A stretch of DNA of 64,000 bases from Obesumbacterium proteus (GTDB lineage: Bacteria > Pseudomonadota > Gammaproteobacteria > Enterobacterales > Enterobacteriaceae): contig NZ_CP014608.1 in assembly GCF_001586165.1 (NCBI RefSeq), forward strand, positions 1,922,001 to 1,986,000. Direction: 5' to 3'. The position numbers and the translations under genes are program-made. The notes below the pieces were generated by a model. That model did no database searches, had not been told where the DNA came from, and saw only the letters and a program-made list of their open reading frames with translations. Below, piece by piece: positions 24,519 through 33,782 of this stretch (position 1 is the first letter of the stretch; the number at the start of each line of letters is the position of its first letter).

Positions 24519-25406
24519 ATGAATGTGAAAATTTCCGATTTTGAACCCTTTATCGCAGTAGCTACTTTTCGTAGTTTCCGGCTGGCGGCAGAAGCCGCAG
24601 GCGTGACATCTTCGGCAATGAGTCACTCGATTCGCCAGCTTGAAGAACGATTAAAGATACGATTATTTAATCGCACAACTCGCAGCGTATCTCTGACAGA
24701 TGCTGGGCATAAGTTATTTGAATCGCTTCACCCGCTATTCGATCATGCGATGGATGCCATTGAAGCAATAAATGATTACCGTGATACGCCCATGGGCACA
24801 CTACGTATTAACGCGGTTAGGCTGGGTGGGCGTTACAGACTCGCTCCTTTAGTTGCTGGATTTTGCAAGGTCTATCCTGATGTTAGAGTGGAAATCATTC
24901 AGGATGATAATCTGGTTGATATTGTGAGTAGTGAATACGATGCCGGAGTGAGGCTGAGGGAAATAATTGAAAAAGATATGATTTCCATCCCACTTGGACA
25001 GCCAGTTCGTTACGCTGTTGTGGCAAGCCCAGAATACCTGCAAACGCATGCCAGCCCAAAGCAGCCTCAGGATCTTCTGGATCACTCCTGCATCCAGTTT
25101 CGCTATCCCAGTGGGCGCAGCTATCAGTGGCAATTCAGCCGCGATAACGAACGCACTGGTATTAATGTGAAGGGAATGCTCGAAGTTAATGACCTTGATG
25201 TTTCAATCGGTCTGGCACTGGATGGAGCCGGTATCAGCTACGTGTTGTATGAAATGGCTGAGCCTTATATAAACAATGGCAAACTCGTTTCGATACTAGA
25301 GGATTGGATGACAGAACTTCCCAGCTTCTACCTTTACTATTCAAACAGAAAATATGCTTCTGCGGCATTTCAGGCTTTTGTTGAGTATATAAAAACGCAT
25401 CACTAA
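24519..25406 (+). CDS. LysR-family transcriptional regulator
   Basis: The 295-aa protein has an N-terminal HTH (about residues 5-65) with FRSFRLAAEAAGVTSSAMSHSIRQLEERLKIRLF, interrupted here only for length, followed by NRTTRSVSLTDAG, which is diagnostic of LysR proteins. The C-terminal substrate-binding domain follows (about 90-290). It most resembles the AaeR/PecT-like branch that controls a neighbouring oxidoreductase. Divergence from the dehydrogenase gene suggests that it regulates this gene. Confidence 0.92.
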   Translation: MNVKISDFEPFIAVATFRSFRLAAEAAGVTSSAMSHSIRQLEERLKIRLFNRTTRSVSLTDAGHKLFESLHPLFDHAMDAIEAINDYRDTPMGTLRINAVRLGGRYRLAPLVAGFCKVYPDVRVEIIQDDNLVDIVSSEYDAGVRLREIIEKDMISIPLGQPVRYAVVASPEYLQTHASPKQPQDLLDHSCIQFRYPSGRSYQWQFSRDNERTGINVKGMLEVNDLDVSIGLALDGAGISYVLYEMAEPYINNGKLVSILEDWMTELPSFYLYYSNRKYASAAFQAFVEYIKTHH

Positions 25407-25594
25407 TACTTGTAACATTATTCTTATGTGGTTTTTGTGTTGCCGTACAATGACAAAAATGAAGTCAGATCTTACCTACCTCTCAATAACCACCATCAGT
25501 TTTCGTGATATGCATCAATCCGCAATACTAACGGTGCGCTACGCTAGTTGCAGCAAGCAATACTGTTTATGTGATTCATTGAATTGGAGGTAGC

Positions 25595-25879
25595 GTGTTT
25601 ATTGTTTCTTTATCGTATATAAAGCCCCTTGCCGAAGTGGAAGCGTGTCTGGATGCACATAGACAGTTTTTGGATGCATGTTATTCGCAAGGGCACTTTA
25701 TTGCGTCAGGGCCGAAAGAGCCAAGAACGGGCGGGGTGATTCTGGCAAAAGGAATGACTCGAATTGAATTAGAATCCCTGATCAAGGAAGATCCTTTTCA
25801 TCGTGCAGGTGTTGCGCAATATGAGATCATCGAGTTCACGCCGGTGAAACACGCGCAGGGATTTGAGCGTTATATCTAA
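25595..25879 (+). CDS. YciI-family protein
   Basis: The 94-aa ferredoxin-like fold protein has LDAHRQFLDACYSQG, GPKEPRTGGVIL and DPFHRAGVAQYEIIEF. These carry the conserved His (DAH) and the Asp/His pair (DPFH) that are proposed active-site residues in YciI-like proteins. The function is unknown. It begins with GTG after TTGGAGGTAGC, a strong ribosome binding site. It is monocistronic between the LysR gene and rcnR. Confidence 0.88.
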   Translation: MFIVSLSYIKPLAEVEACLDAHRQFLDACYSQGHFIASGPKEPRTGGVILAKGMTRIELESLIKEDPFHRAGVAQYEIIEFTPVKHAQGFERYI

Positions 25880-25928
25880 TGCTGAAAGGTACTCTCTTAG
25901 TACGAAGGCCGATTATTTGAGCCGGGGG

Positions 25929-26201
25929 TTATTTGATGTAGGAATCCAGCACTTTTAACACAACGTCGAGATCTTCCTCGCGCTGTACCACGTTATCTTG
26001 ATGAACAATATGTTCGGTCAGATGCCCTTTAATCACCTCGCGCATTAATCCATTCACCGCGCCGCGAATAGCGGCAATCTGCTGTAATACGGCTGAGCAC
26101 TCATGGGGTTCGTCGAGCATTTTATTGAGTGCCGCAACTTGCCCTTGAAGCTTGCTGGTTCTGGCTTTCAGCTTTTTTTTATCTCTAATCGTATGTGACA
26201 C
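25929..26201 (-). CDS. rcnR: Ni(II)/Co(II)-responsive repressor RcnR
   Basis: The 90-aa protein of the CsoR/RcnR family matches E. coli RcnR almost residue for residue at the metal site: His3, Cys35, His60 and His64 are all present (MSHTI, DEPHEC, KGHLTEH). It represses rcnA until Ni(II) or Co(II) binds. It is divergent from rcnA, with two operator sites in between. Confidence 0.97.
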   Translation of the reverse strand: MSHTIRDKKKLKARTSKLQGQVAALNKMLDEPHECSAVLQQIAAIRGAVNGLMREVIKGHLTEHIVHQDNVVQREEDLDVVLKVLDSYIK

Positions 26202-26251
26202 AGCAATACCTTAATAACATTCTGAATGTGTTCAATATAGCACTCCATTTA

Positions 26252-26286
26252 TACTGGGGGGTAGTATTTGATACTGGGGGGGAGTA
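26252..26286. promoter_or_regulatory. Two tandem RcnR operators
   Basis: The sequence has TACT-G6-TAGTA at 26252-26266 and TACT-G7-AGTA at 26272-26286, the G-tract operator type known for RcnR, spaced 20 bp apart. They lie between rcnR and rcnA, so they can control both. The second is 36 nt upstream of the rcnA start. Confidence 0.93.
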
Positions 26287-26322
26287 TGCTTTTCTGCACC
26301 CGTAATAGTAAGAATTATTATC

Positions 26323-27156
<834 letters not shown>

Positions 27157-27206
27157 TAGTCAGATATACCACGTAGTAGGTTGCATCGAATCTATTATTT
27201 TTTACC

Positions 27207-27233
27207 AAGCCCTGATGTGGATTAGGGCTTTCT
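27207..27233 (+). terminator. Terminator of rcnA
   Basis: AAGCCCT and AGGGCTT arms around a 10-nt loop, followed by TTCTT, 50 nt after the rcnA stop. Confidence 0.75.
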
Positions 27234-27311
27234 TAGCTTAGAAATCTACCTCGATAGGGCTGATTTGCGGCTACTCTTTCGCGCGAGTAGTGAAAGCGAG
27301 TAATGAAATAT

Positions 27312-27425
27312 TCACATCAGATTAGATGCCAAAATAATGATATAGAGCGTCAGCATCACGATGGTGGTTCCGGCGACAAGATACTGGTCTTGGCGTTGGC
27401 TGTCGGACTTGGTTTGGTTAGGCAT
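27312..27425 (-). CDS. Predicted 37-aa single-pass membrane protein
   Basis: This short minus-strand frame reads MPNQTKSDSQRQDQY, then a hydrophobic stretch (LVAGTTIVMLTLYIIILASN, about residues 16-35). A GAGG ribosome binding site lies 6 nt before the ATG. A hydrophilic N-terminus followed by one membrane helix is the common design of enterobacterial small membrane proteins. I do not recognise the family. The plus-strand frame over the same DNA is poor in coding character. Confidence 0.6.
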   Translation of the reverse strand: MPNQTKSDSQRQDQYLVAGTTIVMLTLYIIILASNLM

Positions 27426-27737
27426 ATCGGGCCTCAAAAGATGGATGAGTCGGCTAAGTCTAGGTCAAACTGCCGTAGCAGGCAGATTGTTGGTATGACA
27501 TACGGTACGGAAACGAACCTTATCATAGGTTTATTTTTCAACGCAATGTTGATTTTTCAACTTCTCGTTGATAATTTGAATCAGACACATCATCGGGCAG
27601 CGATGTGATAAATTATGTATATATCGAGCTGATGTTTTAGCTTGAATCATTTCTGATTACTTTAGATGAGTGCGCACGCCGCGTGGTCGGTAAGGTTTTG
27701 CTCAGAGAACACCCAGACACGAAGCGGCTTATAACCT
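27426..27737. other. Upstream region of brnQ and of the 37-aa gene
   Basis: About 310 bp holding the divergent promoters of the small membrane protein and brnQ. Nothing else is recognisable. Confidence 0.4.
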
Positions 27738-29027
27738 ATGAATGTTAGACAAACTATTACACTTGGATTTATGACTTTTGCGCTCTTTGTTGGCGCGGGT
27801 AACATTATCTTTCCCCCCTTTATTGGCCTGAGAGCCGGTGAGAATTTTTGGTATGCCACCGGTGGATTTTTAATTACCGGCGTGGGTTTACCGGTGCTGG
27901 CATTGATTGCGATGGCACGTAACAACGGCTCATTGGTGGAATTGACTAAGCCTGCGGGCAAGTTGTTTGGTCTGATCCTTTCACTGATCTGTTATATGGC
28001 GCTTGGTCCGCTGTTTGGCGCACCGCGTACCGCCACGGTTTCTTACGAAATCGGTATTAATCCGCTGTTTTCAGGCCATGTGCCGCTCAGCATCTTTAGT
28101 CTATTGTTCTTTATTGCCGTGGTTCTTTGCTCGTTGAACCCGCTAAAGCTGATTGATATTGTCGGTAAATTCCTCTCACCAATCAAAGTGGCTTCGCTCG
28201 GTGCTTTAGGGCTATATGCGTTTTGGCGTCCGGCAGGGAACGAGCTATTCACGTTTCCTGAATATGTTGAGAATCCGCTCTCCAGCGGCATGATTAACGG
28301 CTATCTCACCATGGATACGCTGGCTGCACTGGTGTTTAGTATTATCATCGTGAATGCCATTAAGTCACATGGCGTTGATTCATCGCAGCGGATCACGCGC
28401 TACATGGTAATCACGGGGTTGATTGCCGCGGTAGGGCTGACCTATGTTTACATCAGTCTGTTTTACTTAGGCGCCTACAGTCTGCCTTTGGCGCGTTCAG
28501 CGACTAACGGCGCTGATGTGCTACATGCCTTCATCGTGAATGGGTTTGGCTATCAAGGCAGCGTATTTTTGGCCTTTATCATCACCGTTGCTTGCTTGGT
28601 GACGGCGATTGGTTTAACCAGCGCCTGTGCTTCCTATTTCAGTCAGATAACCGGTAAATCCTACAAGATGTTCGTGGTGATTTTGGCTGCGGTTTCCATG
28701 TTGCTGTCTAATCTTGGGCTGACCGAAATTATTCACTTCTCGCTGCCGGCGTTAACGTCAGTTTATCCACCATTCATTGTGCTGGTGATCTATGGCGCGC
28801 TGGCGAAACCGGGTGAGCATTCTGTTGCCCTGTGCATGCCTGCAACGCTGGTTGCGTTCATCATCGGGATTTTACAAAGCGTAGTTCCCGCCGAAGATCT
28901 GCCTTGGGTGGCCGGAAACCTGCCATTCTATAAAGAAGGTATGGCGTGGATTATTCCAACTATTGTGGTCTTTATGCTTAGCGCGGTATGTTTGAAATAT
29001 AAGAAGCCGGTACCGGTAGAGAATTAA
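27738..29027 (+). CDS. brnQ: Branched-chain amino acid:cation symporter BrnQ
   Basis: This 429-aa inner-membrane carrier for Leu, Ile and Val (LIV-II system) has 12 hydrophobic segments. The family signature starts GFMTFALFVGAGNIIFPP, and GPLFGAPRTATVSYEIG and LVTAIGLTSACASYFS follow. The length is near E. coli BrnQ (439 aa). In E. coli it is often followed by proY; here it stands alone before a bidirectional terminator. Confidence 0.93.
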   Translation: MNVRQTITLGFMTFALFVGAGNIIFPPFIGLRAGENFWYATGGFLITGVGLPVLALIAMARNNGSLVELTKPAGKLFGLILSLICYMALGPLFGAPRTATVSYEIGINPLFSGHVPLSIFSLLFFIAVVLCSLNPLKLIDIVGKFLSPIKVASLGALGLYAFWRPAGNELFTFPEYVENPLSSGMINGYLTMDTLAALVFSIIIVNAIKSHGVDSSQRITRYMVITGLIAAVGLTYVYISLFYLGAYSLPLARSATNGADVLHAFIVNGFGYQGSVFLAFIITVACLVTAIGLTSACASYFSQITGKSYKMFVVILAAVSMLLSNLGLTEIIHFSLPALTSVYPPFIVLVIYGALAKPGEHSVALCMPATLVAFIIGILQSVVPAEDLPWVAGNLPFYKEGMAWIIPTIVVFMLSAVCLKYKKPVPVEN

Positions 29028-29038
29028 TTAGCTGCACG

Positions 29039-29070
29039 ATGACGGCAACATGATGCTGTGTTGCCGTCAT
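29039..29070. terminator. Bidirectional hairpin between brnQ and mdtG
   Basis: Perfect 12-bp inverted repeat (ATGACGGCAACA and TGTTGCCGTCAT) with an 8-nt loop, between two convergent genes. It has no long T-run on either side, so its strength as a terminator is uncertain. Confidence 0.7.
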
Positions 29071-29086
29071 GCGAAATCGTCAGCCT

Positions 29087-30271
29087 TCAACGTATTTTTT
29101 TGAATGCGTGGCGAATTTGCAGCATGTTGATCAGCACGAGCACGGCGGTAAAGACAAAGACCCAGCGGAAACCCAGTACCGCTGAAACGCTGGAGCCAAG
29201 CATTGGGCCGATCACGTTGCCTAAGTACATGAACGATTGGTTATAGCCGAAAATTCGCCCCGTTACGCGATCGCTTGAGTATTTCAGCAACAGGGTTTGC
29301 ACCGCAGGCATTAAGGCTCCATCGGCAAATCCTAGCATAAAGCGCAGCATCCCCAGCTGTAGCTGGCGATCTTACCCAAGCCATCATGGCGAAGAGCACC
29401 ACCGTGAATCCCAGCGCAAAAATTAAAATACGGCCGGTACCGATTCTGTCGCCCAACCCACCTAATCGTGGTGCAGATATCAGCGCAGCGATGCCTGGCA
29501 CGGCGGCGATCATCCCACTGACAAAAGCGATATTATTGGTGTCCGCGGCGAGTCGGCGGATGAATAACGTCAGAATAGGGCTGATTGAGGCATTCGCTAA
29601 TTGGATCATCAGCGTGGTGACAAATAGGGCGATGATAAGCGTTGGATAGGGTAGTGAACGAAAAACTTCTTTCCCGCTAAGCTGATCTTCTTTACGCACC
29701 ACCACACGGCGTTCTTTGATTAAAAACAGCGTAACGAAAAAGCTGACGAACATCATGATCGCGGTGGAGAAAAATACCGTGCGTAGCCCCAAATGGTCAG
29801 CCATCAGGCCGCCTAGCAGTGGGCCTGCAATCACCCCGCAGATTTGCCCCGTCGACAACGTGCCTAACGCCCAACCGCTTTTTCCCGAGGAACCTGAGAG
29901 GCTACCAGCGCCATGGCATTAGGAATATAACCAGAGGTCAGCCCCATCAGCGCACGCAGCGCAAACAGCTGCCACACGTTAGTTGCTAATCCTTGTAACG
30001 CGATCACCACGCCCATGCCCAATGAAGCGCGCAGCAACATGAGTTTACGCCCTTTGCGGTCGGCTAAACTTCCCCATAGCGGAGCGACGAGCGCCGAAAC
30101 CATAAAGGTGGCGCTGAATACTAACCCGGACCATAGGCTGAGTGATTCGTGATTGTGAACCCCAAGCTGTTCAACGTACAGCGGCAGGAAGGGCAAGATT
30201 TGGCTCATCGCTAAGCCAGTAAAAAAGCAGCCAAACCACACCGAGATGAGGTTTATTTTCCAAGATTCCAT
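29087..30271 (-). pseudogene. mdtG: MdtG-like MFS drug efflux gene with two frameshifts
   Basis: Three consecutive frames together make one MdtG-type transporter of about 400 residues. The first (30271 down to 29864) holds NLISVWFGCFFTGLA and the MFS motif WGSLADRKGRKLM. The second continues STGQICGVIAGPLLGGLMAD through IGTGRILIF. The third holds MLRFMLGFADGALMPAV and GRIFGYNQSF. The first break is one base lost from an A-run at about 29882 (six A would read EKSGWALGTLSTG). The second is one base gained at about 29364 (SPLQLG becomes SPATAG). As written, no functional transporter is made. Confidence 0.85.
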
Positions 30272-30545
30272 GACGTCTCAATATGCGGGGAGAGGGCTAA
30301 ACGAAAAGATTTGCGCTGTAATAATATCACTTGTAACGACATGGCGGTTACAAAAAAGAGTAAAAAGAAATGACGTTTTATTTTCAATTCATTGAATCAA
30401 CGAGTTTTTATCACATTTACTAACACTTTCTCGCCGTGGGTGAGGTTTTATTTACACCTTGAGTATCGCCTAGCGCCTAAACTAGAAACCGTATATAGAG
30501 TCAAATTTGGCATGATAATTTATTCAAGTGATAACGGGAGTTTGT
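30272..30545. other. Divergent promoter region mdtG/yecD
   Basis: AT-rich 270 bp between two divergent genes. No specific operator was identified. Confidence 0.4.
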
Positions 30546-31118
30546 ATGCTGACATTGAATGCCGCTGAAACCGTGCTGGTGCTTATCGATCTGCAAGAGG
30601 GCATTTTACCCTTTGCTGGCGGCCCCCATTCAGCCAGCGACGTAGTGGCACGCTCGGCGCGGCTGGCGGAACGTTTCCGTGAACTGAATGCGCCGGTGAT
30701 TTTGGTGCGTGTAGGTTGGAATGAGTCATTTGACGAAGCGCTTAAGCAGCCTGTTGATGCACCATCGCCAGCGCATGCGCTGCCAGAGAATTGGTGGAAC
30801 TTCCCTGAAGCGCTGAATGCGCAGCCGGAAGACATTGAGGTGATCAAGCATCAATGGGGCGCATTTTACGGCACCGATCTGGATCTCCAGCTTCGCCGCC
30901 GGGGTATTCGTAATATCGTCTTGGCGGGGATTTCCACCAATATTGGCGTAGAATCTACCGCGAGAAATGCGTGGGAACATGGTTACGCTTTGGTGATAGC
31001 CGAAGATGCCTGCAGCGCTTTTGATGATATTCAGCACCAACACAGCTTTAAGTACATTTTCCCGCGTATTTCACGGGTATCTGATAGCGAAAAAATCATT
31101 GCAGCGTTGAAGCCTTAA
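30546..31118 (+). CDS. yecD: Isochorismatase-like protein YecD
   Basis: The 190-aa isochorismatase-fold protein closely follows YecD: VLIDLQEGILPFAGGPHSA, LKQPVDAPSP, LPENWWNFP and KHQWGAFYGTDL. The catalytic triad Asp and Lys positions are kept, but the nucleophile box reads GISTNIGVESTA. Gly stands in place of the catalytic Cys found in most of the family. This substitution is also present in E. coli YecD, so the enzyme probably does not use the standard cysteine hydrolase mechanism. The Met at 30546 has GGGAG upstream. Confidence 0.9.
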   Translation: MLTLNAAETVLVLIDLQEGILPFAGGPHSASDVVARSARLAERFRELNAPVILVRVGWNESFDEALKQPVDAPSPAHALPENWWNFPEALNAQPEDIEVIKHQWGAFYGTDLDLQLRRRGIRNIVLAGISTNIGVESTARNAWEHGYALVIAEDACSAFDDIQHQHSFKYIFPRISRVSDSEKIIAALKP

Positions 31119-31146
31119 TTCTATAACGGCTGCTATTGATAGGCCA

Positions 31147-31173
31147 TTTCCACAGACGAGATGTCTGTGGAAA
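31147..31173 (+). terminator. Hairpin after yecD
   Basis: Perfect 11-bp inverted repeat (TTTCCACAGAC and GTCTGTGGAAA) with a GAGAT loop, between yecD and the DUF2461 gene. There is no T-run, so it may attenuate rather than end transcription. Confidence 0.5.
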
Positions 31174-31192
31174 GATAAGCAGGGAATAGGGT

Positions 31193-31897
31193 GTGAAAGA
31201 GACAAAATTCAACGGTTTTACCCAACAGGGATTAAACTTTTTACAACAGGTACGTATAGAGAATAGTAAGGACTGGTTCGAAGAACACCGTCCGATTTAC
31301 GATCAACATATTCTGACGCCGTTTCGCGCTTTAGTTGATGAACTTGCGCAGCCCATGCTGAAAATCGATCCGCTGTTTGAAACGCGCCCGGCGATTGGCA
31401 AAACACTTTCTCGTATCCATCGCGATACCCGCTTTTCACATGACAAATCTCGCTACCGCAGCCGGATGTGGCTGACGTTTAAACGACCGTCCAAAGAATG
31501 GACCGATGCGCCGGTATTTTTCTTCGAAATCAGTCCCGATATGTTGCGTTATGGTCTGGGCTATTACTCGGCGTCGAAGGGGACGATGGATCGTTTTCGT
31601 CATTTGGCGCTGCGCCAATCCGAGGAGTTCGCCGCAGCACGAGCCTGCTGTAAGGTACCTTTTGAGCTGGTGGGCGACAGCTATAAGCGCCCATTAATAA
31701 AAGACCAAGCCCCAGAGATTGCTGATTGGTATAACCGTAAAACGTTTGCGGTGATGGCAACAGATAATCAAGTCGAGCAGCTTTTTACGCCTGAACTGGC
31801 CACTATGCTGGCAAAAAAACTGACTAAGCTGGCTCCGCTGTATCAGTTTTTGATGAAGGTCGAGGCGCTAAAACAGGTTCCACTTGAGGATCTGTAA
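31193..31897 (+). CDS. DUF2461 (TIGR02453) family protein
   Basis: The 234-aa protein has the family blocks NSKDWFEEHRPIYDQH, RIHRDTRFSHDKSRYRS and GLGYYSA. The function is unknown; the family is common in bacteria and also in fungi. The start is GTG at 31193. It is 20 nt past the yecD hairpin and could be cotranscribed. It is convergent with the diguanylate cyclase gene, only 7 nt away. Confidence 0.88.
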   Translation: MKETKFNGFTQQGLNFLQQVRIENSKDWFEEHRPIYDQHILTPFRALVDELAQPMLKIDPLFETRPAIGKTLSRIHRDTRFSHDKSRYRSRMWLTFKRPSKEWTDAPVFFFEISPDMLRYGLGYYSASKGTMDRFRHLALRQSEEFAAARACCKVPFELVGDSYKRPLIKDQAPEIADWYNRKTFAVMATDNQVEQLFTPELATMLAKKLTKLAPLYQFLMKVEALKQVPLEDL

Positions 31898-31904
31898 GCG
31901 CAGG

Positions 31905-33275
31905 TTAAAGCTGTTCACTCATTTGTGGCGTGAACTCGCCTTCGCTAATGGTTTTTGACTGATTACGGCCCTGTTTTTTGGCCAGATAAAGCATTTTATC
32001 GGCAAGGTTCATGGTGCCGCTGATGTCGAGAGCGGTTTGGCTGGGATCAACTAAGACCGCGCCAATGCTCATGCTGACGAAGTGATCCCCCTCAGGGTTT
32101 CCAACATGGGGGATCTTTAACTCCGAAATGGCTAAACGAACCCGTTCGCAAAGACGTGCTAACTGCTGTTTATCCGTTGACGGAATAAACATCGCGAACT
32201 CTTCGCCACCCAAGCGCGCTACCAAATTCCCATCAAGATTGCCTGAAAGATCCAGCGCATGCCCAATTTTGGCTAAGCAGCGGTCACCGGCTAAATGCCC
32301 GTAGTGGTCGTTATATTTTTTGAATTTATCGACATCCAGCATGATCAGCCCAATGTGTTGACCAGTGGCTTTATTTTCTTCCCAAAGCGCCGGCGTATTT
32401 TGTGCAAAATAACGACGGTTATGTAATCCAGTGAGATCGTCCGTGATAGATTGACGATAATGGCGGCGATTATTCTCATCAATGAGCTTGTAGTCGTCCA
32501 TCATGCGCAGCAACACAATCATCAACATCGCCAGTTTTAATAGCATAATCATGATCTTCCACGTATACCAACCAACGGTATAGCGGGCTTGCCACGATAG
32601 GCTGAAGGCGTCATCCAGAACCAACAGGAACAATGTGAATAGAAAGCACTGTTCGATGAGTCCTTTGTTTTTTAATTTAAACCACAAAAATGCCAGACAG
32701 AGGAAATTCACCAAACCAGAGATATAAACTAACCCCGATCTAATCGTGAGTTCACAGTGATAGTGATTGCACTTTTCAGTGAGCAATGGAATAAATCGAG
32801 AGACTAACGGCCCAATAAACGAAGCGAGCAGACAGCCTAATAATACGAAGGCAACGGTACGTCTGAGACTGAGTGATTGAGGTAACGAGATAAGAATTGC
32901 AGCGCAAATGGGGGCGCTGATTTCTAATAAAAACCATAACCAAATCGAGTTGCTATCGTAATTAAACGTAGCGCCCACGGCTAATGCCGTCGGGTAATCT
33001 GCAATAATAAAGGCTGCTAATATTGCGGATGCTAAATAAGCACCGCCAATTGCGTAGGTTTGTCGATTATTAAAAGCACGCGAGTGACTAAACGCAATGG
33101 TAGTAATAATAATATCGCACAGCACACAAACGGCCAAAAATACCGGCATAAAGTAAAAATTGACAGGCGCACTTTCACTGCGATAGCTGCCAGCTAAAAT
33201 AAACACCGCCAGAGTGAAAAAAATGAGAAGCGGTGTATGAAGTCGCTTAGGGGCTAACTTCAAAAACATATCCAT
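31905..33275 (-). CDS. Membrane-bound diguanylate cyclase (MASE4-like + GGDEF)
   Basis: The 456-aa protein makes c-di-GMP from two GTP. The N-terminal ~265 residues form about eight membrane helices, compatible with a MASE4-type sensor. The C-terminal GGDEF domain (about residues 285-445) begins TDDLTGLHNRRYF and has the active A-site GGEEF preceded by LVAR. The usual RxxD inhibitory I-site five residues before it is absent (LDGN at that place), so product feedback is probably lost. In a window with flhDC it could affect motility, but linkage is only positional. Confidence 0.9.
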   Translation of the reverse strand: MDMFLKLAPKRLHTPLLIFFTLAVFILAGSYRSESAPVNFYFMPVFLAVCVLCDIIITTIAFSHSRAFNNRQTYAIGGAYLASAILAAFIIADYPTALAVGATFNYDSNSIWLWFLLEISAPICAAILISLPQSLSLRRTVAFVLLGCLLASFIGPLVSRFIPLLTEKCNHYHCELTIRSGLVYISGLVNFLCLAFLWFKLKNKGLIEQCFLFTLFLLVLDDAFSLSWQARYTVGWYTWKIMIMLLKLAMLMIVLLRMMDDYKLIDENNRRHYRQSITDDLTGLHNRRYFAQNTPALWEENKATGQHIGLIMLDVDKFKKYNDHYGHLAGDRCLAKIGHALDLSGNLDGNLVARLGGEEFAMFIPSTDKQQLARLCERVRLAISELKIPHVGNPEGDHFVSMSIGAVLVDPSQTALDISGTMNLADKMLYLAKKQGRNQSKTISEGEFTPQMSEQL

Positions 33276-33782
33276 TACTCCATTAGTGCAATGCGTTTAC
33301 AATATATCAATGGTTAATGACTTCATTTTAACATTATAGTTTTAAGTGAGCGTCTTGCTTCCTGTTTTGCACTTACCCAAATTCAGTCGGGCTGGCTTAC
33401 AGAAATAATCAATATAAAACATGGCATTAATGTTTGTTAATGAGCAAAAAATTATTGAGCGAAAAGCCACATTCTCTGCGTTAGTTTAACTTATCTGAAG
33501 AGGTGGAAGAAATAATTCTCAATAGGAATTTTCTGGGTTAAATTCGTGGTGGCTGTAAAAATAGCGCTACATTGAGTGTTTTCTGCGTGACAGAAATATT
33601 AATATTCGCATGAGCTAATATCGTTATTTACTCAGCTATAAGGAGATAAAGCATCGCGTTATAATAGTAGAAATAGAGTGGGGAATAACTACAATGAGTG
33701 ATTTTTAACGGTAAGTTTGATGATATAAAAAAGCCCCACAGTGCAGTTAACAATGTAGGGCTGATTAAATCCAAACCGATAA
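33276..33782. other. 507-bp intergenic between cyclase and opgE
   Basis: AT-rich and containing the cyclase promoter and the opgE terminator (33727-33762). No ORF or RNA gene is supported. Confidence 0.5.
33727..33762 (-). terminator. Terminator of opgE
   Basis: On the minus strand AGCCCTACA pairs with TGTGGGGCT (one mismatch) around a 17-nt loop and is followed by TTTTTT, 20 nt after the opgE stop. Confidence 0.8.

Noticed and set aside
27303..27608. 101-codon plus-strand ORF after rcnA
   Set aside because: No ribosome binding site or recognisable domain. The opposite strand holds the better-supported 37-aa gene.
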